Below, in pieces: positions 12,601-23,562 of a DNA stretch of 64,000 bases. A program made the position numbers and the translations under genes. This DNA is from Paraspadella gotoi (Eukaryota > Chaetognatha). Positions within the stretch are counted from its first letter, which is position 1. Each line of letters starts with the position of its first letter. The notes beneath the pieces were generated by a model that made no database searches, was not told where the DNA came from, and saw nothing but the letters and a program-made list of their open reading frames with translations. The stretch is taken from positions 9,122,772 through 9,186,771 of the forward strand of contig CM119265.1 in NCBI GenBank assembly GCA_051294375.1, in the 5' to 3' direction.

Positions 12601-15600
12601 CGTACAGCGCCTACCCTCCCCACGCCTACTACCACCCTCATTTGTATCCTTACTACCATCCGAATGCTCTGTCCCAACTTCCCGGGGCCTCGCCGCCTAC
12701 GTCCGGATCTCACCCACCGACTTCCACCGCCGCTGGACCTCCGCCGAGTCCTCACGGCGCCCTTTTGGGTTCGGCCGCTGGGACTCCATCAGGAGTGCCG
12801 CCGGCGTCGGCACCTTCGTCCACTTCGTCCATCTCTCATCAAATTCCGACGGAGGGAGGCGGGCTGCCGCCGCCTGCGACTGTGAAGACAGAACCCGGCC
12901 TTCCGCCAATGGACATCAAGCCGGTCGGACCACCGCCTCCCTTGATTCCGGGGGCGCAGTATGGTGCCTCGCAGCCGCCGACTGGCCCGACGAGTGTCGT
13001 CATCAAAACGGAAACCGGCGTCGCCAAGCAGGAGCCTGCTCAAACTGGAGCACCGCCGCCGTTGCTGTCGCCGAGTCAAAGGTATATACGAATATACGGT
13101 TGTGACTGTTGTTTGTGACAGTCTGTTAGACATAAACTTTCTATAAACTTTTGAATTTAATTTAAACTAATTTTTATATGAGGTTTAATTTACTTTTAAA
13201 TAATCAAAAATAATTATCAATCTCCGTTAATATAAATTTGTCTTAACTTTTCAGACAAATACAGATATTATATTAGAGTAACCGGTGTCGGGGTTTTTTA
13301 CAATGAGTCCTGTATGCATTAAGCGTCATACTAGTGAATATTTCTTTTCAGACCTCAAGCAGAAATCAAGGCCGAGCCAGGGGTTTCCGGCGAGACCGAC
13401 CACGTCGACGACGAGGGTCCCCCATCTCCGCCGCGATCTCCCTCGCCGCCGGTCCAGCCCGACAATTCTGAGATTCATCGATCGCCAGCCGCCATCTTCG
13501 TAAGACGATGGTTCCGTGGCCAGAAGCCGCGCACGTGCTCACGAACCGACTTTGAGTTTGTGCCCGTTCAAGGCTCTAAGTTGGCTCTAAAGAGAGAGCG
13601 GAAGCGACAGGTAATGAGGGATCTGCGTAGGGGATTGGATTTTGTCTTTGTTCAGCAATCAGCATTTTTTATACATTTCAAACTGTTAAAATTGCTATGA
13701 ACTCTTTGTACAGGAAAAAATTCACGGACGAGATTCACATGGTCAAAGATCGTCAGCAGATCAAAGACTCCCTCAAGGACAGCAAAGGTAACCATCTAAA
13801 TCTCCAGTTATTTTGCACGTAAATGAATTTAGTGCCGGCGTTTTCCCTTTTCATTTTTCATTTGTATTGATTGATTGTTAATAATGATTTATTAATTTTA
13901 TTTTTAGGACTCCGTCTAACGATTCCCGATCTTCACATAGCGACCGCAAAGAGGAACGAAAAGGAAATGATGGCCACGCCCATGACAATCGATCGCACGA
14001 CGGACGCCCGAGATCCCGGTCGGGCATGCAGGCTTCTCCTCGCCCGGGCTCCCGCTCGAGCCCCCACGCCTTTAAGGATCCGCCCAACAGCGCCGCCGCA
14101 GCAGCCGCTGCCGCCGCTCATCTCTCTCCGGTTTTACATCCCGGTGTTCCGTCGGGAACGCCCATAGTGGGGGGCCCGTCCTTTCCTCCAGGAGCTCCAC
14201 ATCCCGGTAAACGCAACTTTTGCTTAATAAAAAAAAATAAAAAAACAAATCTTTGAAAGTTGAGAGGGGTCCTAGAAATTTTTTGCCGTTTTATAGCCGG
14301 ATATCCTTTCCATGCTACTCCAGCTTTGCGTCAACTGAGCGAGTACGCGCGCCCGCACAACCCGCCCGGTATCGGACCCGGCGGCGTTCCAGTATCGATT
14401 CCAGGCGGAATCCCTAGAGAGCTTCTCTTGGGTCATCCAGGAGGTGTGTAACCAAAACATCGTAATAGTAGAAAAAGAATCTTAATTCTCTACCTTCCTT
14501 TGAGGTCCTCCAGTGGATCCGCTGATGCTGTATGGTGGCCGTCCCGGAGTATACCCACCCCCAGGATCTCGTGAACGTTTGGAGATGGAGTTGGAACGAG
14601 ACAAGCGAGAGAGAGACGCGAGGGAGAGAGAAATGCGCGAGCGGGAGTTAAGAGAGATCGAGCTGATGGACAAAAGAAGACAAGAATTAGAGATGTTGCC
14701 GCCCGGTGAGTATTTTATTTTATTCACAGATTATTAATTAAAAGATTTTTCGTTTATTTGCTTGGAATTAAACTCCCGCGCTTCCCTTCGACGCAGGTTT
14801 GGACTTCTTACGAGCCCAGCACCTGGCCGGCTTGCCTCCCGGTCACGTGGATCCCCATCTTTTGCATCTGCATCGCGCCTACGCGGAGGCAGCGGCGCAA
14901 GCGGCGGCCGGGGTCAGACCGCCCGGATTTCCTCCGGGTGCCCCACCGGGATTGCCACCTGGTGAGAAAATAAAAGGGAAATGACCGACGAATAATTTTG
15001 TTGAGTTAACATATTTTAAAACATATTAAACGAATAAAGATGTTTAATCAATGAACGATGTTTAATTGGAGTTGGCTTTTTTCGCAGGATTGCCTGCACA
15101 GCTGTACGGTGCCCATTTGGGTCTTCCGCATGGAGACCCTCGACAATCAGCTCGTCCTCCGGGGACGCCAGGTTTCCCTCCCGGCCACCCGGCGGCTGGC
15201 CTTTCCGGCCATCCAGGGGAAAGCGCCTTCGCTTCTTCGGTGGAACGCCTCTCTGCCGAGCGACTGCAAGCCGAGAGAATGGCACTCGCCCTTCACGGTT
15301 CGTACTTCGCGAATCGATAAAGAACATGTACTCTACTTCGCACGTCCCTCTCTTCGCACTCACACGCGCAAATCTTATCGGTTACATGTTTATTGTTTCT
15401 CCGTTTAGTTATTGATAGAGGTTTGTGACTTACTTAGCGAGCTTTAGTTAGCTTGATTCGCGCGTAATTTTTTAAGTATTGAATTTACGACCTCGAATTT
15501 TCAAGTCATATTTCTACCGCTTCCCCCCCCAAACCCATCAGCCTCTTCCGGCGCACCCCCACACCCAATTACCACAGTAACGACGGCCGGATCTCGGCCT

Positions 15601-16908
15601 CCGCCCTCGCTCACGCCCACGACGGCCTCTGCTCCGCCTTCCGCTGCTTCGGGTCCTCCAGCACCCGGTGCGCCGCCCGCGGGGCCCCCCGGCGGAACTC
15701 CAGGTGGACCTCTCGGAGGTTCAGCGGGCGGTCCTCCCGGTGGCCCTCCGGGTGGACCCCCTGGAGGCCCTCCAGGTGGACCGCCAGGTGGGCCACCGTC
15801 TGTCGGGCCCGCACCTCCATCCGACAAACCTATTCCATCTGTCAGCGTGGCCACGTCAACGGCATTGGCCCAGGTGATTTGGTTCGGTTCCAAATAATTC
15901 TTTCAGGAAGTTAGAAATGGGTTTTCTTCTAAAATTACTTGTATTTTTCTGCCTAGCACCTTCACACGCATCAGCACACGCATTTACACCTGGACGCCGC
16001 GGCCGCCGCGGCTGCCGCGGTCGTTGCTCAGCCGCCTCCGGCACCTGCCTTCGGAATACCTGACCCGCAGGTAATCAAAAATCAGGTAACTATCCTTTTT
16101 GCTGGAATTGAAACTGTATATTAATTTTTTTGCTCGTGTTATTAGTATTTAGTGCTTAAAGCTTACTACATTCAAAACCTATTTTTCTTTAGACGTTGCT
16201 TGCAGCTGCGGCGGCAGCCGCTAACGGCGGTGTTCCCCCACCGCCGGGCTCCTTTCCACCCGGAATCGTTCCGCCCGCATTGGCTGGTCTTCCTCCCGGT
16301 GCTCCAGCGTCGTCGTCGAGCGCCTACGCGGCAGCCGCCGCCGCTGCACATATAGCCAGAGAACGGGAACTGATTGCTGTCGCGGGTGGGTGGAGTGTCG
16401 ACTGCGCATTTTTCTTCTTTTAACACATTTCAATCTAAATCCCTATCCTCTTCTATTTTCCTTTCCAGCGGCGGGTCATCACTTCCAGCGTCCACCCTTG
16501 CCTCCCGGAGCGGAGATGGCAGCTCTGGCGAGTCAGCAGCTTCAAGCCCAAGCTGCCCAGCACGAGGCGATCCAACGAGAGATGGCAATACGGGAGCAAG
16601 TGAGACACATTAGCAGAATTTTATGATAATGTTTCGTTACGATTCGATTTTTATTCTCTGGAATCATATTTTTTTTACAGCAGGAACGAATGATGTTGGC
16701 GGCTGCCGCGGCCGGTGGCGCTCCACCACCCGGCTTTCCGCCCTTGTCTCTGCCCTCTACCTCGGCCCCTGGCGCTGCCGCAGCTCTGCAACAACACATG
16801 TTCCATGCAGCTGCCGCTGCCCAAGAAGCGGAAATGATACGCCATCACCAGGCCATCGCCGCCGCGGCGGCGGCCGCTCAAGGCGGTGCACCTCCCCCGC
16901 CGCCGTGA
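6695..16908 (+). CDS. RERE: Atrophin / RERE-type transcriptional corepressor
   Basis: Nuclear corepressor of the RERE/Grunge atrophin family, which recruits HDACs and histone methyltransferases to nuclear-receptor and developmental targets. Model of 26 exons, 1993 aa: 6695-6883, 7355-7586, 7760-7914, 7987-8219, 8396-8495, 8581-8831, 9597-10054, 10514-10670, 10748-10935, 11008-11144, 11245-11605, 11750-12241, 12319-12429, 12517-13081, 13352-13610, 13714-13787, 13908-14206, 14297-14443, 14505-14705, 14797-14961, 15088-15297, 15542-15873, 15957-16070, 16193-16385, 16469-16599, 16681-16908. All phases add up (5982 nt). Domains: BAH (about 40-190), ELM2 (about 200-260, [14 protein letters not shown]), SANT (about 320-375, [10 protein letters not shown]), GATA-type finger with Cys 533/536/555/558, acidic blocks, long Pro/Gly/His-rich region, then atrophin hallmarks: AIFVRRW (1257-1263), [13 protein letters not shown] (about 1429), the Arg-Glu repeat (about 1495-1530) and a His-rich [12 protein letters not shown] (1773-1784). 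No polyglutamine tract is present. The ATG is in CACC context. Confidence 0.93.
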
Positions 16909-18645
16909 TGAAAAATAGACTGAGCCACACTGAAATTTGCTGTTTAAATTACCGCCGTCGTTTTTTAGTTAATTTTAGCGGTCATAGTTTTGTCGCAATA
17001 TTTATGACAGAAGTAGATGCTTTAAGTTTATATTTTGCCGATTTATGTGCGAAAAATTATTCTGAGCAGGGCGAGGGAATGTTGCTTTTTACACGAGTGC
17101 GATTGGACTGAGGGTACCTGTGCTATCAATTACTTACGATTCGTGTAATTGCTGCGTAAAGACTAATCGGCGAGTTTTTGTTAGACAAGAGGGAACAGCT
17201 TTTATATTTGTTTACCTACTACTTGATCTGATTTATTACATGTAATCATGTCTATATTTCTTAAAATACAACTGTGTGAGGAGCTACTATGTAAATTTGT
17301 TTTCAATTGTTTAAATTGATCATTTTTAGCATTTCTTTCGTAAGCTGAAGTTGCTGCATGTCCATTCAGTTCTCATACTCGACCCTTTAACTGATTCTCT
17401 TTATGCCTACAAGTAAACAATGGCTGAATTCATTAGTACAGAAAGCATATTAGAAAATGATACGCCGTTTTCTGAGCAGAGAATCGGTTTCGAAATAACT
17501 TCTGATCCAAATATGTTAAAATTTTGTATGTATGATGAATTAGGAAATGCAAATAGAGCTCGTGAAGCGAATTTCAATATTTGACCCTTGAGCCGAGATA
17601 TGGGGGTCACCCACGGGGGCGAATTTTGCGAATATTTTAAGTTTGAATAGTTGCATAGACGTTTACTATCCTGAAAAACGTATTTATTACTGCCAACAAA
17701 CTAGTTAACCTTAATTTTTACGTCCATGAACAAGTCAGATTTGGAATAAGAGAAAATTTGAAGTAAAATGATGAACCATGCTTCTTCAAACAATTTAACA
17801 AAAATACAACAATTTTACACGTAAAATTGTTTTTTTTTTTGCCTTTAAGACCCTAATGCAACTGATGCCGTAAATAAATTTATGAAATTTTTTTTTTTAA
17901 ATTTTGGGTTTTTTTCGCCCCCTAGGGGTACAACCTCGGGGCGCTGTATTTGTATAGCATTTGACATGGAGTAGTTTGTGCGGAACCGAATCTCGGTACG
18001 AAAAAACTGCGTATTATTTTCTAATATGAAGCCTTCTGTATTGATCGTAAAAAGCGGTTTTTTTTTCAAAAGTCAGACCGAGGGCTATTGATAAGTAGTC
18101 CCAAATAGAAACAGGGTTTTGTCGGAAGTCAGGAGGGCGTTCTTGATTCATTAAACTAAGGCTTAATTTACAGAAATTTGTTATTAATAAATTTAATAAT
18201 ACTAATATAGAATAAAATTCTTGACTGTTACTGTGAGTGAAATGATTCATGACGATAAAATAACTAGCTTACTTCATTTTCCGACACAAAACATTTCATA
18301 TCCTTTAACATAAGAAGTTAGCGAAAATTAGCGCACCAATGTTTTCACAGTAACAACACAAATTTAGGGCTAAAGGTATCCTTTTGTCTGGTCAAGTTTA
18401 ATAGGAGAAGCGAGGTCGTATAAAGTGGATTTGCAAACTTATTTCACATGGATAGTTGGATCAAGTCATGGCGACATTTTGGTGACATTTCTGAACGGTA
18501 AAAATTAAACAATCAAGATAGGACAAAAGAGACCAGCGAGACTGGCCGTGTTCATAAAAATAAAAATCCGACATCCAAAGCAAAAAGTTCAAAATTTATG
18601 ACAAATCGGGCAAAGAAATAAAAACAACGAAAGTGAAAACGAAAT
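16909..18645. other. Spacer between convergent RERE and sphingosine kinase genes
   Basis: This is the 3' flank of two convergent genes and so holds both 3' UTRs. It is AT-rich, with T runs near 17830 and 17890. I see no gene, RNA or clear repeat; the open frames are short and unrecognised. Confidence 0.5.
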
Positions 18646-21600
18646 TCACGACATGACTTGTACGGCTCGTCCCATCACCTCGGCCTGCACCCGACCACCA
18701 TCAGGAACTAACTCGCCATCCACGGTCAATATCCCTGGCGTCAACATGTCTAATCTAAAAGCGGTGCAGGCTACCACGTCGACGTACGGGTTCCTCACAA
18801 ACTCGTCGAAACCTGCCGGCGTTTCTAGCTTGACCAGGCACTTGAGCAAAGACATCTTAGAGATCCCCTTGCGGACGACGACGAGGTGAACGAGGCCGTC
18901 ATCGAGTTTCGCCGGCGGGCACGAAAGGGCGTCCGAAGCCAAGTGCGAGACGTTGAGCGCGCAGAAGACGACGATCTCAGTCTCTCGCACGCGCCAGTGC
19001 GACGGCACGGAGTCGGCATCGACGGGCGGTAGACGACTTCTGCGTAGCTTTAACTCATCGCCGACGACGCTCTCAGAAGATTCGCCGGAACCATTGCAGA
19101 CCTCGCGGTTCTCCGCTTTTGCCTCGCGCACTCTTTCGATCCCATTGGTAGTGGCGGAGGCGGTTTCCGGCGTCGCCGCCGCCGAGTTATATCCTGTATC
19201 CGTTTGCAAATCGTCGCTGGCGCGCGACGACGCCGGTTCCACGGAATTCTCTCGAACCGTCGAGGCGGCGGGAACGCTGAGGGATCGAGGAAGAAAGGCG
19301 GCTTCGTCGAGGGCGCCATCGTCGGTTGTTTCGGCGACCATCACCGATCGTGACGGGAGCGTCATCGTCCTGCCGGCCGCCGACCCGCCTCCTTCCGCTG
19401 GTTCGAACGAGTACCGGCACTTGTATGACTTGAGTTTGACGATGCGAACAAAGCTGCCTACGGTGTTGCGAAAGAGGCCGAAACTGCGGTACTTCTCGCT
19501 CTCAATGTCTGCGTCGGCGATGAGGCCGTAGCAAATGGAAAGGAAGGAGCAGACCCTGACGCCGGCACCCGTCTCCGTCAGCAGCAGGTCCAGAGGGGAG
19601 AGGCGCCGTCGCGCCAGCAGCATCGCCGATCGATGCATCAGCGTCGACGGTGAAACATTAGCGCGCCAATCTTGGACAATGTGAAGAAGTGATGCTGCCA
19701 AGCCATTGCTCGTTCCGCCAGGGAGAATGCCCAGCGGAACGCGGGATGCTGACTCCCAGTCGGGTCGTGAGAAGATGCCGTTGATGATCTGATGGAAGAA
19801 ATGAAATTTGATGATTATTTAAAATCGGCATTCGTGACGAAACTCACGCGGGTTTTATCGCCCACCTCGTGCATAACGCCGTCACCAGCGCAAACGATGA
19901 TGGCATCGATATCGCCTTCTTTAAAATTTCGGGCCAACTCCGACGCGTGTCCTTTTCGCTCAGTTTCCACAACGACGCAATGAATGTCCGCCTTGTCGAG
20001 CACGGGCAGAGCCACGCGGTCGAACTGCGTTCGCGCCTTACCCGTCCCTCCGAACGGGTTGACCACAACCAAGACGCGCATACGTCGCTGACGGAGATGG
20101 CGCTGTGTATTTAGGTGCCCTAGGACGGCGTCTCGCCAGGCGCCGGCCATGTGTAAGTTGGGCGCGAAATCGGGATGGGAGTCCAGCTCGAAGGTGAACG
20201 TCCGAGATTTGCGTCGCTTGGAAGACCCATCGGGGCCCGCGTCACCCTCGTGTCCGGCGTAAGCGTATACGCTGAAAAAGGCGCTCGTTGACACCGTCGG
20301 CGACCGCTTGCAGTGACACCCGACAACGTCAGACCATGCCACGGTTTCTTTATCATGGCTGTCACTAGAAAATAATAAATTCATAGGCAAAATATAACTT
20401 TCGCTTATCGGTGTTTTGGCGTCCTTTGAAAAACCACTTAAAAATACTTTTTAAAAAAAAATTTAAAAATGTATTCCTTAATTACCCTCTTAACCCCAAC
20501 CACCTTTAACCCTTAACAACCTTTAAACCACCCTAAACTCCCCCTAACCCCGGTCGGCAAAAAAAAATTAAACTAATTACTAAAAACACTAAGAAAGATA
20601 GGTTCGATTGTGTAACTCTTAATTTGATTCATTTAGGAATATATATATATATATATACATTCACACATACATATACATACATATACATCTACAATCATTC
20701 AGCCAATCCCATTGGCTCAGAGGGGGAACGCACCATCCCAAGCGTTGAGTTCCATCCAGTCCTAATGACTTCCCTCTGCGTTGGCAAAGCAAAACCGTCC
20801 TAGGGGAACCGCGCCAGTGACTGGAGGAGTCACTGAGGGTCGGAAGCCCTCAAAGCCAACAGTGAGATGCCCCATCCCAATGGGCATCACATGCAATCCG
20901 GCTGTTGCCTACTATCGAACACGCAACCTTCTCAGGGTACGCTTCGACAAACACATGCCCTGCCAACTTCGAGTACACTATGACAAACGCCTATTCCCCT
21001 GGGGTATGGTACGACAAACGCCTATGCCCCCACTACTTGTGCTCTCTCTCTCTCTCCCTCTCCCACTATGGTAACAGTTTTGTCAGACACCTCTCAGGTC
21101 TGGAGAACCTGAGTGATGTCTTGGCCCGGGGATCCTGTGGCAGTATATACACACCGCCTCACATTTACTATCGTTCAGCCAATCCCATTGGCTTAGAGGG
21201 GGAACGCACCCCAAGCGTTGCGTTCCATCCAGAGTAGAGTGGAGCCCTCAAGAACAAAAAATCTAGTTGAATGATCGAACAAGGATATTTAGATGAGATA
21301 GTATGATTAACCAGTAAAAAAAATATTGTTTATATTGTCTCGGGAACAGAATAGTAAAATATAATATATTTGTAATAATATTCTTATAAAATAGTAAATT
21401 TTTTTAAAAATTAAAAAAAAACTTTTAATAAAGATTCAGATTCTTTCTAAAAAGTTGAATCAAAAATATAAAACATGTTATAAAAAATTATGTCATCTTC
21501 AGCTTTAAAACAGGAAAAAGGTGAAAATTCATGACTTTTTTATTCTCTGTAATAGAAACTTATATATGTTAAAACGTTTTAATCATTTCTTTCGATCTAA

Positions 21601-23562
21601 ACGTTAAAATATCATAACTTATTTTATAAATGTTTTTTAGTTAACGGCGAATCCAAATCTGTTCTTAAAAAAAAATTATTTTAAATTTTAACGATTTTAT
21701 AATGATATTATAAATATTTAAATAATTGAATTTACTATATTATTATGCTAAAAAAAAATTTTAATTTATTAATTATATATCTTTAAGCAGCAAAAAAATA
21801 ATGTTCAATCCCTCAATCTTTTCGTCACTCCACCCTAATCCACCGTCCTAATGACTTCCCTCTGCTTCTCTAGGGTAACCGCCCCAGTGACTAGAGGCGT
21901 CATTGAAAGTCGGAAGCCCCCAAAGCTAACAATAAGATGCCCCATCCTAATAAACATCACAGGCAACCCGGCGGTAGCCATAATATAATTATATATAAAC
22001 TGTCTATTATAAACTTAAGTTTTTTTTAATTTATAATTGTATATATTATGGCGGTATATTCACACTGCCTTACGTCCATCATCATTCAGCCAATCACCAG
22101 TCACCATCCCAAGCGTTGTTCCATCCACAGTAAAGCGTAGTGAAAGTTGCAGATCAAAATTCGAATAGTTAATCATGACATGAACAGTCTTGGACTAAAG
22201 AACATTGATATATGAAAAAAATTGGTTTTAAATTTCTCAATTTTCGCATACGCCCATATTTATACATAGTACTTACCATAGAAAATGTTAAAATTTTAAT
22301 TTTAAATTTTTCTTAGTTTTGAAAGCAGATTCGAATTCCTCATAAAAAGTTAATAAAAGAAAATATAAGTCTTAATCAAAAATTCTTTCATTAAGTTTGC
22401 CAAAAATTAAAATAACTATATTTTTATACCAAAATTTAATTATAAGTAATAGTAATAGTTTTTTAGGATTTTGATCCACTTAATAAAATATTTTTTTAAA
22501 AAGAGTTATATTTCCTTATATTAACTTTTCGTGAGGAATTCGAATCTGCTTTTAAAAATAAGAAAAAACCATTTTAAAATTTTGATATTTTTTTATAGCG
22601 AGTATTATGTATGGGCGTATGCAAAAATTTTTTTTAAAAAATTATATTTTTTTATTTAAAAATGTTCACAGGTACAAGCCTGTTCGTGATCTACTATTCG
22701 AATTTTGATTCTACTTGATTTTAATATTTTTGCTACGCTTTAATCCACAGTCCTAACGACTTCACTCTGCATTGGCAAAGCGAGACCGTCCTAGGGTAAC
22801 CGCGCCAGTGACAGGAGGCGTCACTGAGGGTCGAAAGCCCCCAAAGCCAACAATAGCCATAATATGATAAAATTGAACTTTGACCTACTGGAATTTTTTT
22901 TTTAATGATGATAATGTAAAAAAAATTATTAAAAAAAGTTAAAATTATTATTTAATTACCCTCAACTCCTTAACCTTAAACCCCCTTAACCCTAACTACC
23001 CTAACCCTAATTACCTTAAACTACTCTTAAACTACATTTAAATTCTTTAACCCTAAACCACCCTAACTGCAGTCGGCGAAAGTAAAATTATGCCGAAAAG
23101 GGGTAAAGATTGCAAGATTATCTATAAAAAAGTATAAAAGTTTTTAACGTTTTAAAATTGTAAAAAATGTGAAACGTTACGTTACTTTCTTTGTCTGGTT
23201 AAATTTAACTTGTCGCCTTTTAGACCGAAACAAGAGACAAAATACATGATCTGACCTATACAAACCAATACCAATACAAACTGAAGAAACCAAAAAAGTC
23301 AAGAGGATCATCCCGCCGACTGGAAAATCCAAATCATATCGGTCAAAGACCTTGTATCGACTCAACTCAAGTTTCAATTAACTTTATAACTCCGCCTCCG
23401 CCAAGAAATGCTGCAATAAATTTCATGTATAACAAACCTTGATTTCATGTGCAGCCCTTCTTCGTCAATCCATGTCTTCAAGACAGAGCAGCATTCCAAG
23501 TTCTTCAAGGCGAAGTTTCCCACCGAAGACTCGGTTGGGGCGATTTGGTTCTCCGAGTTCAT
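18646..23562 (-). CDS. SPHK: Sphingosine kinase (diacylglycerol kinase catalytic family)
   Basis: Phosphorylates sphingosine to sphingosine-1-phosphate with ATP. Model on the minus strand: exons 23562-23438, 20364-19866, 19788-18646, 588 aa. Phases are 2 then 0; the codon joining exons 1 and 2 is AG plus T. Catalytic domain: VVNPFGGTGKA (142-152) is the nucleotide-binding glycine-rich loop, TERKGHASEL (about 176-185) and CAGDGVMHE (200-208) the GDG motif, ILPGGTSNGLA (229-239) the PGG loop, and later FSLICYGLIADADIESEKYR-like sequence marks the sphingosine kinase branch rather than ceramide or diacylglycerol kinases. The C-terminal part around 545-575 keeps the FRL...VDGELV block. A long polar insert lies between the halves, as in SPHK2. 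A second in-phase donor 18 nt downstream (exon end 19848) would add GDKTR plus one residue after MHE; I prefer 19866 because it gives the family's MHE-IINGIF join. Intron 1 is full of repeats. Confidence 0.9.
20476..20565. repeat. Degenerate telomere-like block, copy 1
   Basis: C-rich block of irregular CCCTAA-like words (ACCCTC, AACCCC, TTAACCC, ACCCTAA, CCCCTAACCCC) that ends in GGTCGGCAAAAAAAAATT. A related block with a related end lies at about 22955-23090. The units are too irregular for an active telomere; a repeat module with a telomere-like core is more likely. Confidence 0.5.
20691..20911 (+). repeat. Family-A interspersed repeat, uninterrupted copy
   Basis: About 220 bp that recurs, in whole or part, several times in the window. 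Landmarks in order: CAGCCAATCCCATTGGCT, CCATCCCAAGCGTTG, GACTTCCCTCTGCGTTGG, CCAGTGACTGGAGG, TCACTGAGGGTCGGAAGC, GATGCCCCATCCCAATGG. There is no coding capacity or poly-A tail, so it is a short non-autonomous element. A nearly complete copy lies on the other strand at 43826-44067. Confidence 0.7.
21135..21234 (+). repeat. Family-A repeat, left half
   Basis: Carries the left part of family A (GTGGCAGTATA..CACACCGCCTCAC through CGTTCCATCC) and stops where the 603-bp insertion at 21235 begins. Its right half resumes at 21838. Confidence 0.65.
21235..21837. mobile_element. Putative ~603-bp insertion in a family-A repeat
   Basis: AT-rich segment separating the two halves of one family-A copy. Its ends are short inverted repeats (TAGAGTGGAG on the left, CTCCACCCTA on the right, 9 of 10 matching) and it is flanked by ATCCAGAG and ATCCACCG, an imperfect 8-bp target duplication. 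It has nearly the same length and insertion point as the element at 22131-22742. No open frame of note; non-autonomous. Confidence 0.5.
21838..21982 (+). repeat. Family-A repeat, right half
   Basis: Resumes family A with CCTAATGACTTCCCTCTGC and runs to the end near GGCGGTAGCC. It is the partner of 21135-21234 across the 603-bp insertion. Confidence 0.65.
22048..22130 (+). repeat. Family-A repeat, left half (second split copy)
   Basis: Starts ATGGCGGTATATTCACAC and ends GTTCCATCCACAG, with about 20 bases missing after AGCCAATC compared with the other copies. It is cut by the fold-back insertion at 22131. Confidence 0.65.
22131..22742. mobile_element. Fold-back (long inverted repeat) element in a family-A repeat
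   Basis: 612-bp insertion that begins TAAAGCGTAG and ends CTACGCTTTA, flanked by the perfect 8-bp duplication ATCCACAG (22123-22130 and 22743-22750). Most of its length is two imperfect inverted arms: AAAATTCGAATAG near 22156 pairs with CTATTCGAATTTT near 22694, CGCATACGCCCATA near 22246 with TATGGGCGTATGC near 22609, and AGCAGATTCGAATTCCTC near 22325 with GAGGAATTCGAATCTGCT near 22533. It codes for nothing and resembles Foldback or MULE-type non-autonomous DNA transposons. Confidence 0.7.
22743..22862 (+). repeat. Family-A repeat, right half (second split copy)
   Basis: Resumes with CCTAACGACTTCACTCTGC and runs through GGCGTCACTGAGGGTCG to the CCAACAATAGCC end. It pairs with 22048-22130 across the fold-back element. 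Confidence 0.65.
22955..23090. repeat. Degenerate telomere-like block, copy 2
   Basis: Irregular CCCTAA/CCTTAA words (CCCTAACTACCCTAACCC and others) ending in AGTCGGCGAAAGTAAAATTA, similar to the end of the block at 20476-20565. The two blocks lie outside the family-A cluster on each side. Confidence 0.5.

Larger units (their letters stand above)
20365..23437. repeat. Repeat-packed first intron of sphingosine kinase
   Basis: A 3.07-kb intron made largely of interspersed repeats: three family-A copies, two of which are split by ~600-bp insertions, plus two degenerate telomere-like CCCTAA blocks and a TA microsatellite at 20639-20657. The individual parts are listed separately. No gene is seen inside it. 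Confidence 0.7.
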
